A stretch of 64,000 nucleotides of DNA from Eopsaltria australis. Lineage: Eukaryota > Chordata > Aves > Passeriformes > Petroicidae. The notes under the pieces are model-generated. The model made no database searches and was not told the DNA's origin. It worked only from the letters and a program-made list of their open reading frames with translations. Below are positions 36,822 to 48,970 of this stretch, one piece after another. The stretch lies in contig JAVTVJ010000452.1 in the NCBI GenBank assembly GCA_034509425.1, positions 186,001 to 250,000 on the forward strand, written 5' to 3'. Both the position numbers and the translations under genes were made by a program. Position 1 is the first letter of the stretch. Each line of letters opens with the position of its first letter.

Positions 36822-39800
36822 CTAGAAAATGAGAACATTTAAGGGTTTGTGGGGAGATAGAAGGGTTTTCTTGCTGGGCATTTAGGGAGGAGGTTACAAA
36901 ATAATTGTAGCAAAAATGCTTGAAAAACTTACAATCTTAAGGTCGTTCTTTATCAGCTAGATCTCTGTCTTACATTGCTCATGCACTTGAACCCTGATAT
37001 ATATAAAAACATCTTCTAGAAATTAAAGGATCATTTCAAACTGTCCTTAACCTCTCAGCTGATGATGTGAACAGAAGTGCCAATTAGTGCCAAACATGGT
37101 GATATTCTGGGAATGCATTCCAATTAGAAACTATCAGTTCATTTGACAATTAGTGCCAGTAGAAAGTACATTTGAGTTTTGCAGGAAGTTATTAGTATAT
37201 ATTGTACATCAGAAACTTCCTCAAAAGCCATTATTGTAAACAGTCAAGAAAATAGTGTAGAAAAGACAGATCAGTAGATCCAGATCATTAAGAACTACTC
37301 ATTTAAGGAAAAGAAATGCAACAGTTGATTTGCTTTAAATAAGAAAAAGAAGGAAGTAAAGAAAAAAAAATAAAAAGAGGTTCTGAAACAATTTTGAATA
37401 TTTATGGTGAAATACATATCCATGTCTGGAAGTAACTGGACAAAGATTTGTAACCATCCTTAAGTTTTATCCTTCCTCTGATGTGAATTGATATGCAAAT
37501 CTGGGGCTGTAAATATAAAAGCTGATATTTTTCAGTAGATACTATACACAAATGTCATGTGTACCCTCAAAAACATACACTTAATTGTTTTGGGAGTTTA
37601 TTAGTTTTTGGAAAATTTCTGAAATAGATGATCTATCATTGCATTGTATATTAGGCACTCTCTTTTTATCCAATACCTAGGAGTTATTCAGATATTCCTT
37701 CATCCATATAGCACAGTCAATGATTCCATATGGTACATTGAGAATATAAATTATATATTCTTTGCTGAAATAGAATTATATTGTATTTTATATACTGCAT
37801 TTTTCTTTTAAAGGAGAACCTAGTGGCAAGAATAGTTGGCAATAATTGACCTTCAAGGCAAGAAGAGAGCAAATCTTACCTCTAGCTCATATAGTGCTCT
37901 ATTTTGAAATAAAATGCTTTAACAGGATTTTAGACAATTGAAAGCTGAACTCAGTGTAAATCCATTCATGATTTATAGTCCAAATCAACACTTTTGTACT
38001 TCTTTTTCAATGACACTTTGATATTGCTTTTGTCATTTTTTTCACTGCTTATGGAAGTTACACAACACTTTTGGGTACATGAAAGAACATGCCACCTAAA
38101 AGACAGGAAAAATGCAAGAATGTACTTAAACAAAAGATTTCATAACTTAAAGTAAACTGTTTTGGTAAGTAGATTGGATAGATTGGACAACATTTTCTTA
38201 TCTGCAAGGATAGAGCACCATTAGCAAAGCTCTGCAAAGCAATGGGATTTGGGCGCATTACCAGACAAGGTAATATCCTGAAAATTAGAGATACTATTAA
38301 AAAATAATAACTTTTTAATGTCTTCAAGTTCTGTCTTGCATTTACCCTCCTTTGTCTTGCATCACCCTTTCCTCTTTCACCTTGCTCCCTTGCCAGTACA
38401 TTTCCTTAGATGTGTCCTCGTTACACTTGCTTTTGGCCTTTTCTTGCTGTTTTAAGGAAATTATGGGTGCTGAGGAGACATCCCCACCTAACCCAATTGA
38501 CATAATTAATAGGAAAACATACAGATTTTAAAATTTTAGTGAAGATTTATTCACACAGATAGACAGAGGTTCAACTCCAGCAGAAGGGCGTATATTGGTT
38601 TACAAATAAAATTCTGCTGTGAAAATAGCAAGAAAATATTGGTACATTGTACAATTGTTTGCACATCTTAGCTGTTTGCAGCTTTGGAATTTATGAGTCA
38701 TTTTTTTGAATCTAACAAGATGTCTGCATAGGACTGCCATATTAAATACCAAAATATTTCTTAGAATAGAAAATGGTTTAATTCCTTTCCTGTTCCTATA
38801 ATTGTTGCATCAGTATTCTTTCTTTCTGTGACTATTTCAGTATGAGACGTGCAATTGCTTCCTGGCAAGCATTCTTTAACTAAGAAAACTCAAAATTCAG
38901 TGTGCTGGGAATACTACAGTCTTGAATTTGATTAGTTTGTGATTCCTTACAAGACACTGCATTCACCTGTTTCCATGTCTTAACTTCCAGTCCTCAGTCT
39001 GAAGGAATCAGGATTTTTTGTAACTGCTGATCGGTAAAATAATGACAAAGTCTACAATAGTTTTTTGGGTTTGGTTTCCTTTTTTAACAGCAAACCCATT
39101 AATTCATTAGCAGAATGATAGCTCTGCTCTGATGCAAGACTTGTGTTACGGAAAAGGAAGGAGGCTTGATCTGCACATTTGCTTGGCTATGTAGGTACAT
39201 GGAGTTCTGGCTGATCTTCCACCACCATCTGCTCAAGTGCTTTTGTATGTCTGTGTCTGCAGGAAACTTTCTTTTTCCCCTCCCTATTGCCATAATTACC
39301 CTCTTATTCCAAGAAAGTTGCCATTTATGACCTGGTCCACCTCTTCCACTGTTATGTACTGAAACCACATGACCTTTGACATTTACAGTATAGACACAAT
39401 CATCTGAAATGTGGTTGACAGGGGACCATTTCTAGCTGAAAGGCAAAAATAGGGCATTTCTGTCATATATCATCCTCATCCTTATGTAAAACCAAAAAAT
39501 AAGTCACATGAATTACAACTTTGTTCCTATTTTTCTCCAGTGAGTGACTAAAAAGGGAGGCAAGGATGACTAATTCAAATACAGTCCTCTGCTTTGTAGA
39601 TGTTCAAATCAAAAAGCTAATATACATATTTTATTTACTACTGATCTTGTACTGCTTTTGCTCATTCATATATGAAGAATTTTAAGACAATTCTTTATGA
39701 CATATACTACTGTCTTTTTTTCTTCTTCTTTCTCTCTCTGTTCAGACAGGTGAGGAACAGTGGAGCCAACTCTTTCCCATCTTCTTTTTTCTTTAAAGCT

Positions 39801-41565
39801 TTCATGATTTAAGTAGGAGTTATTTGCTTCAGTCACTGAGATTACATCAAGAAAGCTTAGAAGGCATTTTACATTACCAGGGCAATTTTGAACACATGCT
39901 GATGAAGCAGGAGAAAAGATAACACAAGAAATTTTATTTAACATTTATTCCCCTATTTAATTTACAAGAGTGGAAAGGTAATGATCAAGTAAGACAAAGA
40001 GGCAGGAGGCAACTGTAGATTTAGAGATTACTTCTGAACAAAATGCTTATCTAGATTTGCCTTCTTGAAGTCTCTGATGGTAACACTAGATGAGATGAAT
40101 GTTTTCTAGAGGTGTGGGGTAATTGTAGTAGTTTATTAGCACCAATTTGTTACCACACTAGCTCTGACCAAAGGATAGTGCCACAGGAAAGAAAGTTGTA
40201 ATTTAGGAAATTTAATTAGCTGTGATTTTTATCCCTCTTTCTGAAAGACTTCTCCAAAGATTTTGAAGAATATTAACATCATGATTTTAAAAACTCATTA
40301 ACTGAGATGTTTCCATATGATATTCAGGCTTTGAGAAGTGAAATGGGCTCTGAACATCCAGTTTGCTCTAACTTTCTCCTCAGAATACAATATATAGGCA
40401 GTGTGTAGTGTACTTAGCTGTTCAGAGTGTATCAGCTGGTAAAACATGCTGCCACCTCATACACACAAGATACAGGTTTGAAATTACATCATGTTAAACC
40501 ACTATACAAGAGGGAACTCATAGAAATAGATGACAGTCTTTGCAAAAAAATAATAAAAAGTGTTGTATATGACTCCAAGGATGGCCTGTTGACCCAGACT
40601 CCTTCACCTAGATTGTGCTTTATGCAAATTCAGGAAATGTGCATCTATAAAAACAGTCTCCAAAATAGTGTTTTTGTTTATTAGAAGCAAACATCATCTC
40701 ACTTGCTGCTTCTCAGGCTTCCAGATTGCTTGATTACTGTAGAGAACTTGAGGATGATATTTCTAGACTATCTAATTATGGTTTCTTTTGACTGTAGGAA
40801 TAGGCAATAATAACCCTAAGAAAATCTAGTGCTCACAGGATCAGTTCTGTAGAGCTCACATGAATAATATTTTAATAACAACCAAATGAATTGTTCAACT
40901 TCAGGCACAAAATTATGAGATATGGTACCTCAGGGTTCAACTTGATTCATAATATAACATTGTTTCACTCATTAATCACACAGCTTCCAAGAAGTCAATA
41001 TTTATTGAATGATGCGAAGAAAACTTACTGAGAAAAGTTATAATGGTCTAAGAGTAACTGCTGTGGGGAATATGATGGATATCTCACAACACTGTTAAAA
41101 TGGTGTGTGGAAATGCATAATAAGGATGTCACAACCATTTAATGACCTCCTAGGACAATTGAAAGCAGGAAACTCACCTTATGTAAAATGATCTTAAAAT
41201 TATCAATGCTGTTATGACTGAAAATATAAGGCTTTTCTTGAAGACAGAATTTAAGAAAATTAGCACATAACCCTAGAGAATAAGGAGAACTCATCTGTGG
41301 TTTTACTCTGCAGTTTGGCAGTTCACTCCTACCAGAATAACAAAGACTAATAGCCAGAAAGATTAAACCCCCAAAATGAAGGATGTTTAATGTAGTAGGT
41401 TTTAAACCATAGTATATCACAGCCCTCTATCCCGATGACATGTGAACTGTACATATATTGACAATATATGATAATGTAATACATTTTGTGTGCTTTGGCA
41501 TGGATTGATTTGCAAAGGAAGGCAAAATTTAAGGAATGACACACCAAAATTTTAGGCAAAAGTGC

Positions 41566-41760
41566 AGAGGAGGGAAAGTAACATGGAAAAAAAATATAGT
41601 GAACTAAAAAAGGAAGAGAGAGAAAAAAAAGGAATAAAAAAAAGGAATGAAAAAAAGGGAAAAAAGCAGAGATTATGGAGTACAGAGGAGTAGAAGGCAA
41701 ACAAATGAGAAAAAAAAAGAAACCTAGCAATCATCAATGAAACAAGAAGGTAGAGGGGGA
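41566..41760. repeat. Purine-rich low-complexity tract
   Basis: The plus strand is nearly all A and G over long runs (GGAAGAGAGAG, GGAATAAAAAAAAGG, AAAAAAGGGAAAAAAG). Two minus-strand frames crossing it are Phe/Leu/Ser-rich translations of the pyrimidine strand and not proteins. It may be a decayed GGAA/GAAA-type simple repeat. Confidence 0.7.
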
Positions 41761-43598
41761 AAAGCTGTGAGCAAAAAATGAAGCTAAGTGAGGAATAAAA
41801 GATTGCTGGGATCACAGTCCCACCAACCTGTGAATTTTGAATGGGTACCAGCCAGCTGCTGGGAGAAGGCCAAAGTGTTGCTTGGCTAAATGAGAAGCAG
41901 TTGGCATCCTGGTATTTCACATGTGATGAGCATCCAATATGTGACACTTGATCTTATGCCAGGGACACGTTATGGTTTGAAATTTCTAGCAGTCAATCAG
42001 GATACCCACTGACTACTTTCTTTTATCATATCAATTATGTGTCCTGCACCAAAGAATACTTAATCCAGATGCCCATGAATTTAGATGGAACAAAATTCAG
42101 ACTGTTTAAAGCAGCTGTTCAAAATCAGTCCATAAAAGTAAATACTATTTGTTTCTTAGGTCAAAGTGCTTCACTCATTCCATATGTTTTATTCTTTAAC
42201 AAAAAAAGTCAGATAAGTCAGGAACTGTAGTTATTTAATTATATGTTTACTTGATATGGCTTCAGACATACATGGGTATCAGAGATGGCACTAGAAGTAC
42301 ACTCACTTGTATTTGCCAATCTCTGAATCTATGATATTGCAGCCCTTATTCATCCCATAGTTCTAACACTAAGAGTCATCTCTAATCAATAAAAAAGGTA
42401 TGGTTTTAGCTTAATCATAATTTCTTTTCTAGAGAGTACAATTCTTTTCAGTGAGTAATATGTATCCTTTAGCAATATGTGATTAAAAACTATGAAGTTG
42501 TTTAATACTAATATTAATCCTGAGCCAGATTTAAAATGATGCTTTAAAATCTCTCTTTTCCAAAGATTAAAAGGAGGTAAGCAAAAGTAGGATGAAATCT
42601 ATTTAAATTTTCTTATCCTACACATTCTTTTCTGTACTTATACAAATTTGACTGCTTTAAATCTCTTGCCTGTTAATTTTTCTAAAGGAATGTTTCTGCT
42701 AATAAATAGTTGCAGATAGTTCAAAACCAGAAAGACGGCCTATGATTCCCTAGTTATAGGTTTGGCATTGGGGGTCTAGGCTGTTAATATATTATGTTCT
42801 TCTTATTTTTTAATTTATGTAAGGTTCTGACAGCACTCACTTCTGTGTTGCAGAAATATTGCAGAGACATCCGTGAGCATTTATCAGAAGACTTATTTAC
42901 ATGAGAAAAGCTTCTACATTGATAATTGGTGGAGTCTTCTCATAATATTATTTTTGTTGCAGAGTGTATCTCTAATTAGGTCATTACCTATAGAAGTATT
43001 GAAGGTATTGAATATTAGGAACAATCCAACTGGTATAACATCTAGCCAGCCCTGCACTGGCCCATTCACCAGTCCTGAGAATGGACTTTCTTTCCAATGT
43101 CTGATTAGGATTAAGGACTAAATTGTAAAACTGATGAACTATTCAAGTGAGAAAAGATTTTGAAGTATGCAAACTAGTATTTCAAATCTTTTAAATGAGG
43201 TCACACAATAGTGGGTCAAATTGTGCTGCTGTGGAATCTACCAATTTTTGTTATGTTAATTCTAACATGAGGCAATCTCCAGTTTTTTTTAATGTAACAC
43301 AGGGCTCCAGGAATATCTTCATTCAGGTCTCTGAACTCAGCATGAGGGGTGGTTGTGAATATGTTTATACAGGCAATTTGTATCTGTCAGGAAAAGGTTT
43401 GTCTTCACCTCCACAAGTACTCTGCAATGTAGTTCACTGGAAATTTATCTCTAGGACTCTTTACTTTTAGATGCATGTATATATCTTATTGTGAGTTTTT
43501 GGCCCATTGGATAAAATTCATAAAACAATAAATATATTTATCTAAAATATAGACTGAATTTTATTTTCCTAATGGAATAGTTCCAGTCCTCCAGTCCT

Positions 43599-43620
43599 GA
43601 TTATGTATGCTTACATAATC
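43599..43620. repeat. Short hairpin, 9-bp arms
   Basis: GATTATGTA (43599-43607), spacer TGCT, TACATAATC (43612-43620). The arms are perfect but AT-rich, and no terminator or RNA role is implied. An 8-mer, CCAGTCCT, is duplicated just upstream (43583-43598). Confidence 0.8.
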
Positions 43621-44535
43621 AGTGTAATTTTTAATCTATTCTACTGATTTTTAACCTCCAAATAAGATTAAAATTAAAAATAAACAGATAAGCCATCTTC
43701 TATTATTTAATGATGCTTTTAATACTTCAGTAAGAACAAGTACATTATAACTGCACCTTTTAAAGTAGAAAATAAGATTGTGTAGGGAAGGTGATGACTA
43801 TATTCAAATAAACATTGGTAAAAGTTTCTGTGAGCTCATTATTCTACAGAAAATTAAGCAACTGTATTTCATACCACAAGCCCTGCTTTAAAAAGCTCAG
43901 TGCTTTTATTCCCTCAGTGACTTTGATAAACATCCTACACCATGGTGATTGCAAGCATGTGACCACAACAAAAGTCTCATATGACTCCCAGGGGCAGCTC
44001 AGCATGAGTAAGCAATTCCTAGCACCGTCCAAGCTACATTCCAGTAAGAGATTACAGTTTTTGTACAGCCTCATGATTCCTGCCACTCCCCATCCCCCAA
44101 CAAAAACATCATTGTTATTATTTCCTCTACATCAGGGGACTTAATGACTGTCACACCTAACACTTTAACATTTCTTAGGAATAAGAAATAAGGCCATTTT
44201 CTATTTTGGTCCTGGGTGACGACAAATGTTCTAATGGGCCCCAGATAAACTAATAGAGAGCTTCATTGAATCCAGAATGTCATAATGCATTTGGAAACAA
44301 GACAAAGTGTTTCCAAGAAAGACGTGCTTTTACCCATCACAAATAACCCAATTAACTGAGTGCTTTACAGGGAAACTCATAGAAAGATGAGATTTTGCTT
44401 CCAGTGAATACACAGGATTTCCCAATTCATGGTTCAAGCCTGAACAAATTAAAATAAAGTCAGAGGCTGTCAGCAATAGCTGGATTTTTAGAGGATTCTT
44501 ATGAGACCACCTGCACTCTGTCCCTCCCCTACCTT

Positions 44536-44618
44536 TTAAATAAAAATTAGAAAGCCAACCAAGCAAACAAATAAAAAGCAAACAAAAAAAAACCCAAACA
44601 AACAAACAACAGAAAACA
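44536..44618. repeat. A-rich CAAA-type simple repeat
   Basis: The plus strand has runs of AAAC/CAAA words ending in CAAACAAACAAACAACAG. Such tracts are common decayed poly-A or microsatellite sequence. No adjacent retroposon body is recognised. Confidence 0.6.
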
Positions 44619-45486
44619 ATCCATGTTTATTATATGCTGACATGCCCATTCAGGTCAGCTGTTGGTCTGCTTTGATAACTCTACTGCACAAACTTGAGCT
44701 TACTGAAGAAACAGCAAACTATTTCTCAAATCAGAAGCTTTGTAAGTGTGAGACAAGGCTGCTAGGCCAGAGTGTCACAGTGCTGCTGCTGTGCTTCTTC
44801 CTGTGGTCTGTGTTGGTTCATCTGCATCACGCTGTTTCATTCCATGTGAATAAATATAACTAGTCTGGACAGCTGTATTCTGTAATGTAGCAGGAGAATG
44901 TGAAACCTGCCTGAACCATGGTTAAAGTACCATACATTTTTTGACATGAAGCATAATTTACATAATATTTAATATAATCTCTCATTAACACCATCTTATG
45001 CCTCTGATGCAGGGTCTGAATGTGCATAATGCACATCAATTAGGAACCATTTCTTTTCTACGAAGTTGCTGCCAAAGAAGCTTTTTCCACATCTTCTGTT
45101 TGAAGGCCAAAAAATAGTGAACAATTTACTTAGCCATTTCCAGCACATCTTTGCCACCCTACATCCTGTTAGCCTTCTCAGAAAGTAAGTTTGCAGGTCA
45201 ATTTCCACAAATATCTCCTTGTATAGGCCTTCCTGGTGACACTATAAAATTTTAAATTATGGCTTAACTACAAACACTTTTGTTTACTTTTCCTTCTAGG
45301 TTTATATAAGCCAGCTTGCAGTGTCAGCTGAACTTTGAAAGGTGTAGCAATGTCTCAAAATCTATTTCAAATCTTCTTTTGGAGTCCAAATGAGAAGCTG
45401 ACCTGAAGCTTAACTCATGTCATACAAACTACCAGAAAATTTTGCTTTTCAGGAGTTTTCATGAACTCATGGCCAAAAACCAACTA

Positions 45487-45960
45487 AGAATCATAGAATT
45501 GTCTAGGTTGGAAGAGATTTTTAAAAGCATCCAGTTCAGTTGTCCACCCAGCACTACTGCTGTAACCCCTAAACCACTAAACCATCACCCAGTGCCAGAT
45601 CCAGATAAACACTTTCAAGGATGGTGGCCCCACCATCTCCCTAAACAACCTATTCCAATGCATGACCACACTAACAGTGAAAACATTTTTTCTATTATCC
45701 ATTCTGAATCTCCCCTGTCTCAGCTTAAAGCCATTTCCTCTCGTCCTCTCACTGCAGGGCTGGTAGAAGAGACTGGTCCCCACCTCACCACAGTCTCCTT
45801 TCAGAGAGCTGTGGAGAGCCGTCAGCTCCTCCCTCAGCCTCCTCAAGAATAAACAAACCCAGCTCCCTCAGCTGCTCCTTTAACACATGTTTCTAGACCT
45901 TTCATGGGCCTTGTTGCCCTTCACTGGACACTCTCCAGTGTCCTTTGTAAAGTGAGGGGA
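45487..45960 (-). mobile_element. CR1 LINE 3' end with ORF2 C-terminus
   Basis: The plus strand starts with AGAATCATAGAATTGTCTAG (octamer end in reverse) and runs through the 3' UTR into ORF2 sequence, ending near CACTGGACACTCTCCAGTGT. On the minus strand a frame at 45577-45846 reads LREELTALHSSLKGDCGEVG, then ERTRGNGFKLRQGRFRMDNR and VVMHWNRLFREM, the classic CR1 C-terminal order. It belongs to the abundant avian CR1 group with a 'VGTSLF' stretch. It is 5'-truncated at about 475 bp. Confidence 0.93.
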
Positions 45961-47026
45961 AATCACCTCTAGCACTTTATCTGTTGCCCCACTGGGCTCT
46001 CTGTCCCTGCAAGCAGTCAGTGTTCTCTGGATTAAACCAAATTAGTGCAGTTTCAAGATACTAAAAAATAGTTTGTTCCTCTACTTTTTTGGCTGTACAT
46101 GTTGAAATAGATACCACTGTGTTCTTGCAATGCTTCTCATGAATCTAGATAATAATATATAGGGATTTTTTATTTTGTTATCTTGACAACACTATGCCCA
46201 TTTGCTTTGAGATTTGGGGAGAGTTTTTTGAGGTAGTGTTTTGAGTTTTTTTACTTAAGAGTCATATCTTTTTTTTTTTCTTGCTATGAATCTTCTACAG
46301 TGGGGTAATAACATTCCAAATGGAACTAGGGATCACTCTATCAGTGTCTACATATATGCTGACAAGGAAACTATAATTTCTCCTATTTTGTATATTGCAG
46401 AGAGTGGCTTATCACAAATGTATGGAATGCCTGACTCAATGTGATTCCAGGCTATGCCTGGGGTCCCATATGTTATTAAATAATGGTAGAAGATTAAATG
46501 CTTGGTGGGGAAAAAGAAGTGAAGATGCAGCTAGAGGTGGGTATACAAGCAACAATCATAACAGATATCTTTGGGAAGATACTGAAGAGCTCTAAATGTG
46601 GAGCCAGACACATCAGTTGAATCCAATAACAGATTTAGGGATGGTTGATAGAACACATTGGATGGTTGCCAAGAAGGGCCTGATGGTTACGTTGGACTCT
46701 TCCAGGCTCAAAAGCAGCTAAGTTTCATTTCTAAATAGGTTGCATTTAACTTCTTATTACAATCCTAGAAGGAAGGCAGGACAGGGAAGGAGGCTGCTGA
46801 GTATTATCCTGATTTCTACTCCCAATATTGATGTCCCCATGCCTTTGTTAGGCACAAGAACTATTTATAAAACACTTATTAGTCACACAGGGTGTGATCA
46901 TTGACTAATTAAACTGACATTGTTTCTCTAATTAGACAGTGTTTGGGAAACATTTCAAATATTAAGAGAATTGCATTAATGAAAGAACGATTAATCACTT
47001 GATCCTGTGGACTCAGAAAATGACCA

Positions 47027-47296
47027 TCATACACATCCCTGGTTATCTGCATTTACGCATAACCCTGTTGCAGTAGCCCCTATCCCCATCTCCAGTCTAA
47101 AAGACTTTCCATGGGGAAAGTCTTCACCAGGAAAACCCTCTCCGTTTGACTTGAATTGACAAATGTCACACCACCCTGGGCCATGGGGCTGATCATTCTT
47201 CCAGGGTAGCCCTGGGAGGAGCCAGGTCAGGGGCTCCTGATAAGCTTCTTGGTATTCCCCAACTGTCATTGTTTCTCTTGGCTCTTTTGTGTTCAT
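47027..47296 (-). other. Unassigned 89-codon frame in GC-richer sequence
   Basis: Runs from an ATG in the context GAACATGAAC to a TGA. The composition is unusual for this window, locally near 50% GC, and rich in Gly, Pro and Glu. It contains a paired-cysteine stretch, GWCDICQFKSNG (about residues 41-52), but no second metal-binding pair. I recognise no family. CCTCTTCTTTCCAG, a splice-acceptor-like motif, lies about 75 bases upstream on the same strand, which could hint at an exon, and equally at nothing. A perfect hairpin (47101-47124) sits inside it. A fragment of an old retroelement is as likely as a gene. Confidence 0.15.
47101..47124. repeat. Perfect hairpin, 10-bp arms, 4-base loop
   Basis: AAGACTTTCC, loop ATGG, GGAAAGTCTT. 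The arms match exactly. It lies within the 89-codon frame and resembles a pair of NF-kappaB-like half motifs (GACTTTCC), though the full consensus GGGACTTTCC is not present. Confidence 0.85.
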
Positions 47297-47786
47297 GTTC
47301 AGTCAAACAAGCTAACAGACAATTCTGGTTGGGTAAGAAATGATTCTACACACTTCTGGAAAGAAGAGGAATGAAGATGGATTAGTTTTCACAACTCTAT
47401 TTATTAAGTAGTTCGTCTAGTTCCTAGATCAAACTAAAGTATCTGCTACAGCTTCTTTGGCATTCACGTTTTAAGCCCTGGAGAGGCAAGGAAGGGGTAG
47501 GTCGGACATTTCATAGTTTGAGTAGCCAAGACACAATTTTATACAACTCTTTACACTGCCATAAGCTCTTATGTAGTATTTGCTAGATCAATAACCTTTC
47601 TAGCCTCTGTCTTGTTTTCTCTTTTTTCTGAAACGTGGAAGTATTAAACTTATATAACAACATGCCTCGAGGACAACAGTCTCAAATTAAAACCACGACA
47701 CCAATATTAGGATAATATATTAATTGCTATTTGTGTCACTGCCTAGCAGCGGCATAACTGGTGTACGTATACCCAGTGAAGGAAGG

Positions 47787-47880
47787 TCTCCACCCTAGAG
47801 AATTTATCACATTAGATATGAATGAGTCAGGTAGGAAAACAGAGGCACAGCCTTGCTTAGCAAGTCAGCAGCACAAATGA
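47787..47880 (+). mobile_element. Ancient amniote repeat remnant
   Basis: GGTCTCCACCCTAGAGAATT, TATCACATTAGAT and GGAAAACAGAGGCACAGCCT occur in the order of a repeat widespread in turtles and crocodiles ('CCCTAAAGAGCTTACAATCTAA...GGAAACTGAGGCACAGAG...'), which also resembles the MIR/SINE 'GAGGCACAG' segment. It is heavily mutated. The family cannot be fixed by eye. Confidence 0.4.
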
Positions 47881-48857
47881 GACAATATGTTTTAAAAAGA
47901 TGGGCTGAGCCTCTGAAAGTTTAAGTGATCTCCTTGAAAATATTGAAGAGCCTTATGAAAGAGGAAAGAGGAAGTCAGATGATCTTAGTATCTTCAAAGA
48001 ATACTGTTAGATAAGAACATTTCTTAAAAATTATTGAAAATTATTTTTGTTTTACATTATTACTTTTAGTGGTAGTAGTTGTATTTGATTAACTATTTGA
48101 AGTCTGATGCACTACTATTTCACTAAAGTATTGGTAAATCTTCAAAAAAATCCTGTAAGTTTTAATGCTAGAAATTTGCATTTTAGTTTACTTTTTATGA
48201 AGTGTTTGCTATTTTTTATTTATATATGTTTAATTCTTGTAAATAAATTCAATATCTGAGCATAGTTTACTAGTCCATACAGGACTAATAATATCTATTT
48301 AATTTTATAAAATTTATAATTCATTTATAGATAGATTTATTGAAATTTAAATTCTTTTTTGTTTGGTTTGCAGTGATAGATTTTCCCATCACATTCATTA
48401 TAATGCTTCTATTATATGTCTGTCACATTTGCCTTGTGTTCTTTTCAACTCAAGAAACACACTTCTTATAATTCCTTTATTTTTCTACCCTTCTCTTTCT
48501 GAGCTTCCTTTTGGTCCCTAGTCATTCTTCAATTTCTTGTGCATCACAGTCTTCTCCCTCTTCCTGATGCTTATCAAAATTCACCTTCCAAAAAGCATTT
48601 GAGAGATTATTGCTCTTTAATTCCTTAAACCTTACACTCATATTTACACATGATTATTGTCTGCATTACTAGATTTCAATGCCCTGTCTCTTATTTTCTT
48701 TTTTTTTAATTCATGTCTCCCTTCAAAAGACTAACAATGAGCTGTATTTTGCTTTGTTTAGCTTTATAATTAGTAACTGTGACATAATAAACATAGTGAA
48801 CGAAAACCTGGCCATGATTAGAAAGCTTTGCCATTGATTTAATTGGTGCACCCTGCC
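47881..48857. other. Unassigned AT-rich stretch
   Basis: Very AT-rich, especially 48000-48360 with many TTTAT/ATAAA words. No repeat family or exon is recognised. Confidence 0.55.
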
Positions 48858-48884
48858 AAAAATAAATAAATAAATAAATAAAAA
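48858..48884. repeat. (AAAT)n microsatellite
   Basis: About six uninterrupted AAAT units on the plus strand. It sits 13 bases before an ancient repeat remnant. Confidence 0.9.
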
Positions 48885-48896
48885 TGTCAGTGTAAC

Positions 48897-48970
48897 CCTT
48901 GACTACATGAATAAGATGATTTGGAGTTACTGCTGGTACAGACCAATCTGAAATCAGTGTCAGGCCTGGT
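48897..48970 (+). mobile_element. Ancient amniote repeat remnant ('GGAGTTAC' type)
   Basis: CTTGACTACATGAATAAGAT, GATTTGGAGTTACTGCTGGT, ACAGACCAATCTGAAATCAG and TGTCAGGCCTGG parallel a very common reptile repeat ('TTGACTTCAATGGAGTTACTCCTGATTTACACCAGTGTAACTGAGATCAGAATCTGGCCC'). Order and spacing agree although many bases have changed, which points to insertion before the bird lineage arose. It belongs to the CR1/L3-like or SINE-tail group; the exact family is unresolved. Confidence 0.45.

Larger units (their letters stand above)
36822..45486. other. Long AT-rich stretch without recognised genes
   Basis: No CR1, LTR or exon is identified over 8.7 kb. Notable local structure is a purine tract (41566-41760), a hairpin (43599-43620) and an A-rich CAAA run (44536-44618). 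The larger frames here (43815-44144 +; 41347-41730 and 41552-41947 -) are either without family resemblance or translated low-complexity DNA. Confidence 0.55.
46832..47700. mobile_element. Speculative LTR-like segment
   Basis: The segment begins TGTCCCC, ends CCACGACA and lies between two copies of CCAATATT (46822-46829 and 47701-47708). The right copy touches the end, but the left copy is separated from TG by two bases (GA), so this is not a clean retroviral duplication. An 8-bp duplication of a hAT-type element is an alternative, but no matching terminal inverted repeats beyond TGTC/GACA are seen. AATAAA occurs on the minus strand at 47405-47400. A chance arrangement is quite possible. Confidence 0.2.
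45961..47786. other. Unassigned region containing a possible LTR-like segment
   Basis: No CR1 is found here. The part from 46832 to 47700 has LTR-like ends, and 47027-47296 has an 89-codon minus-strand frame in locally GC-richer sequence; both are listed separately. The remainder (46.0-46.8 kb) is not recognised. Confidence 0.4.

Noticed and set aside
41347..41947. 127- and 131-codon overlapping minus-strand frames, apparently hydrophobic
   Set aside because: They translate the pyrimidine complement of a homopurine tract, giving Phe/Leu/Ser runs that mimic membrane segments. Two phases are open at once.
46600..46730. CR1-like phrase GATGGTTACGTTGGACTCTT
   Set aside because: Only a short resemblance to the CR1 3' UTR, with no octamers and no further collinear words.
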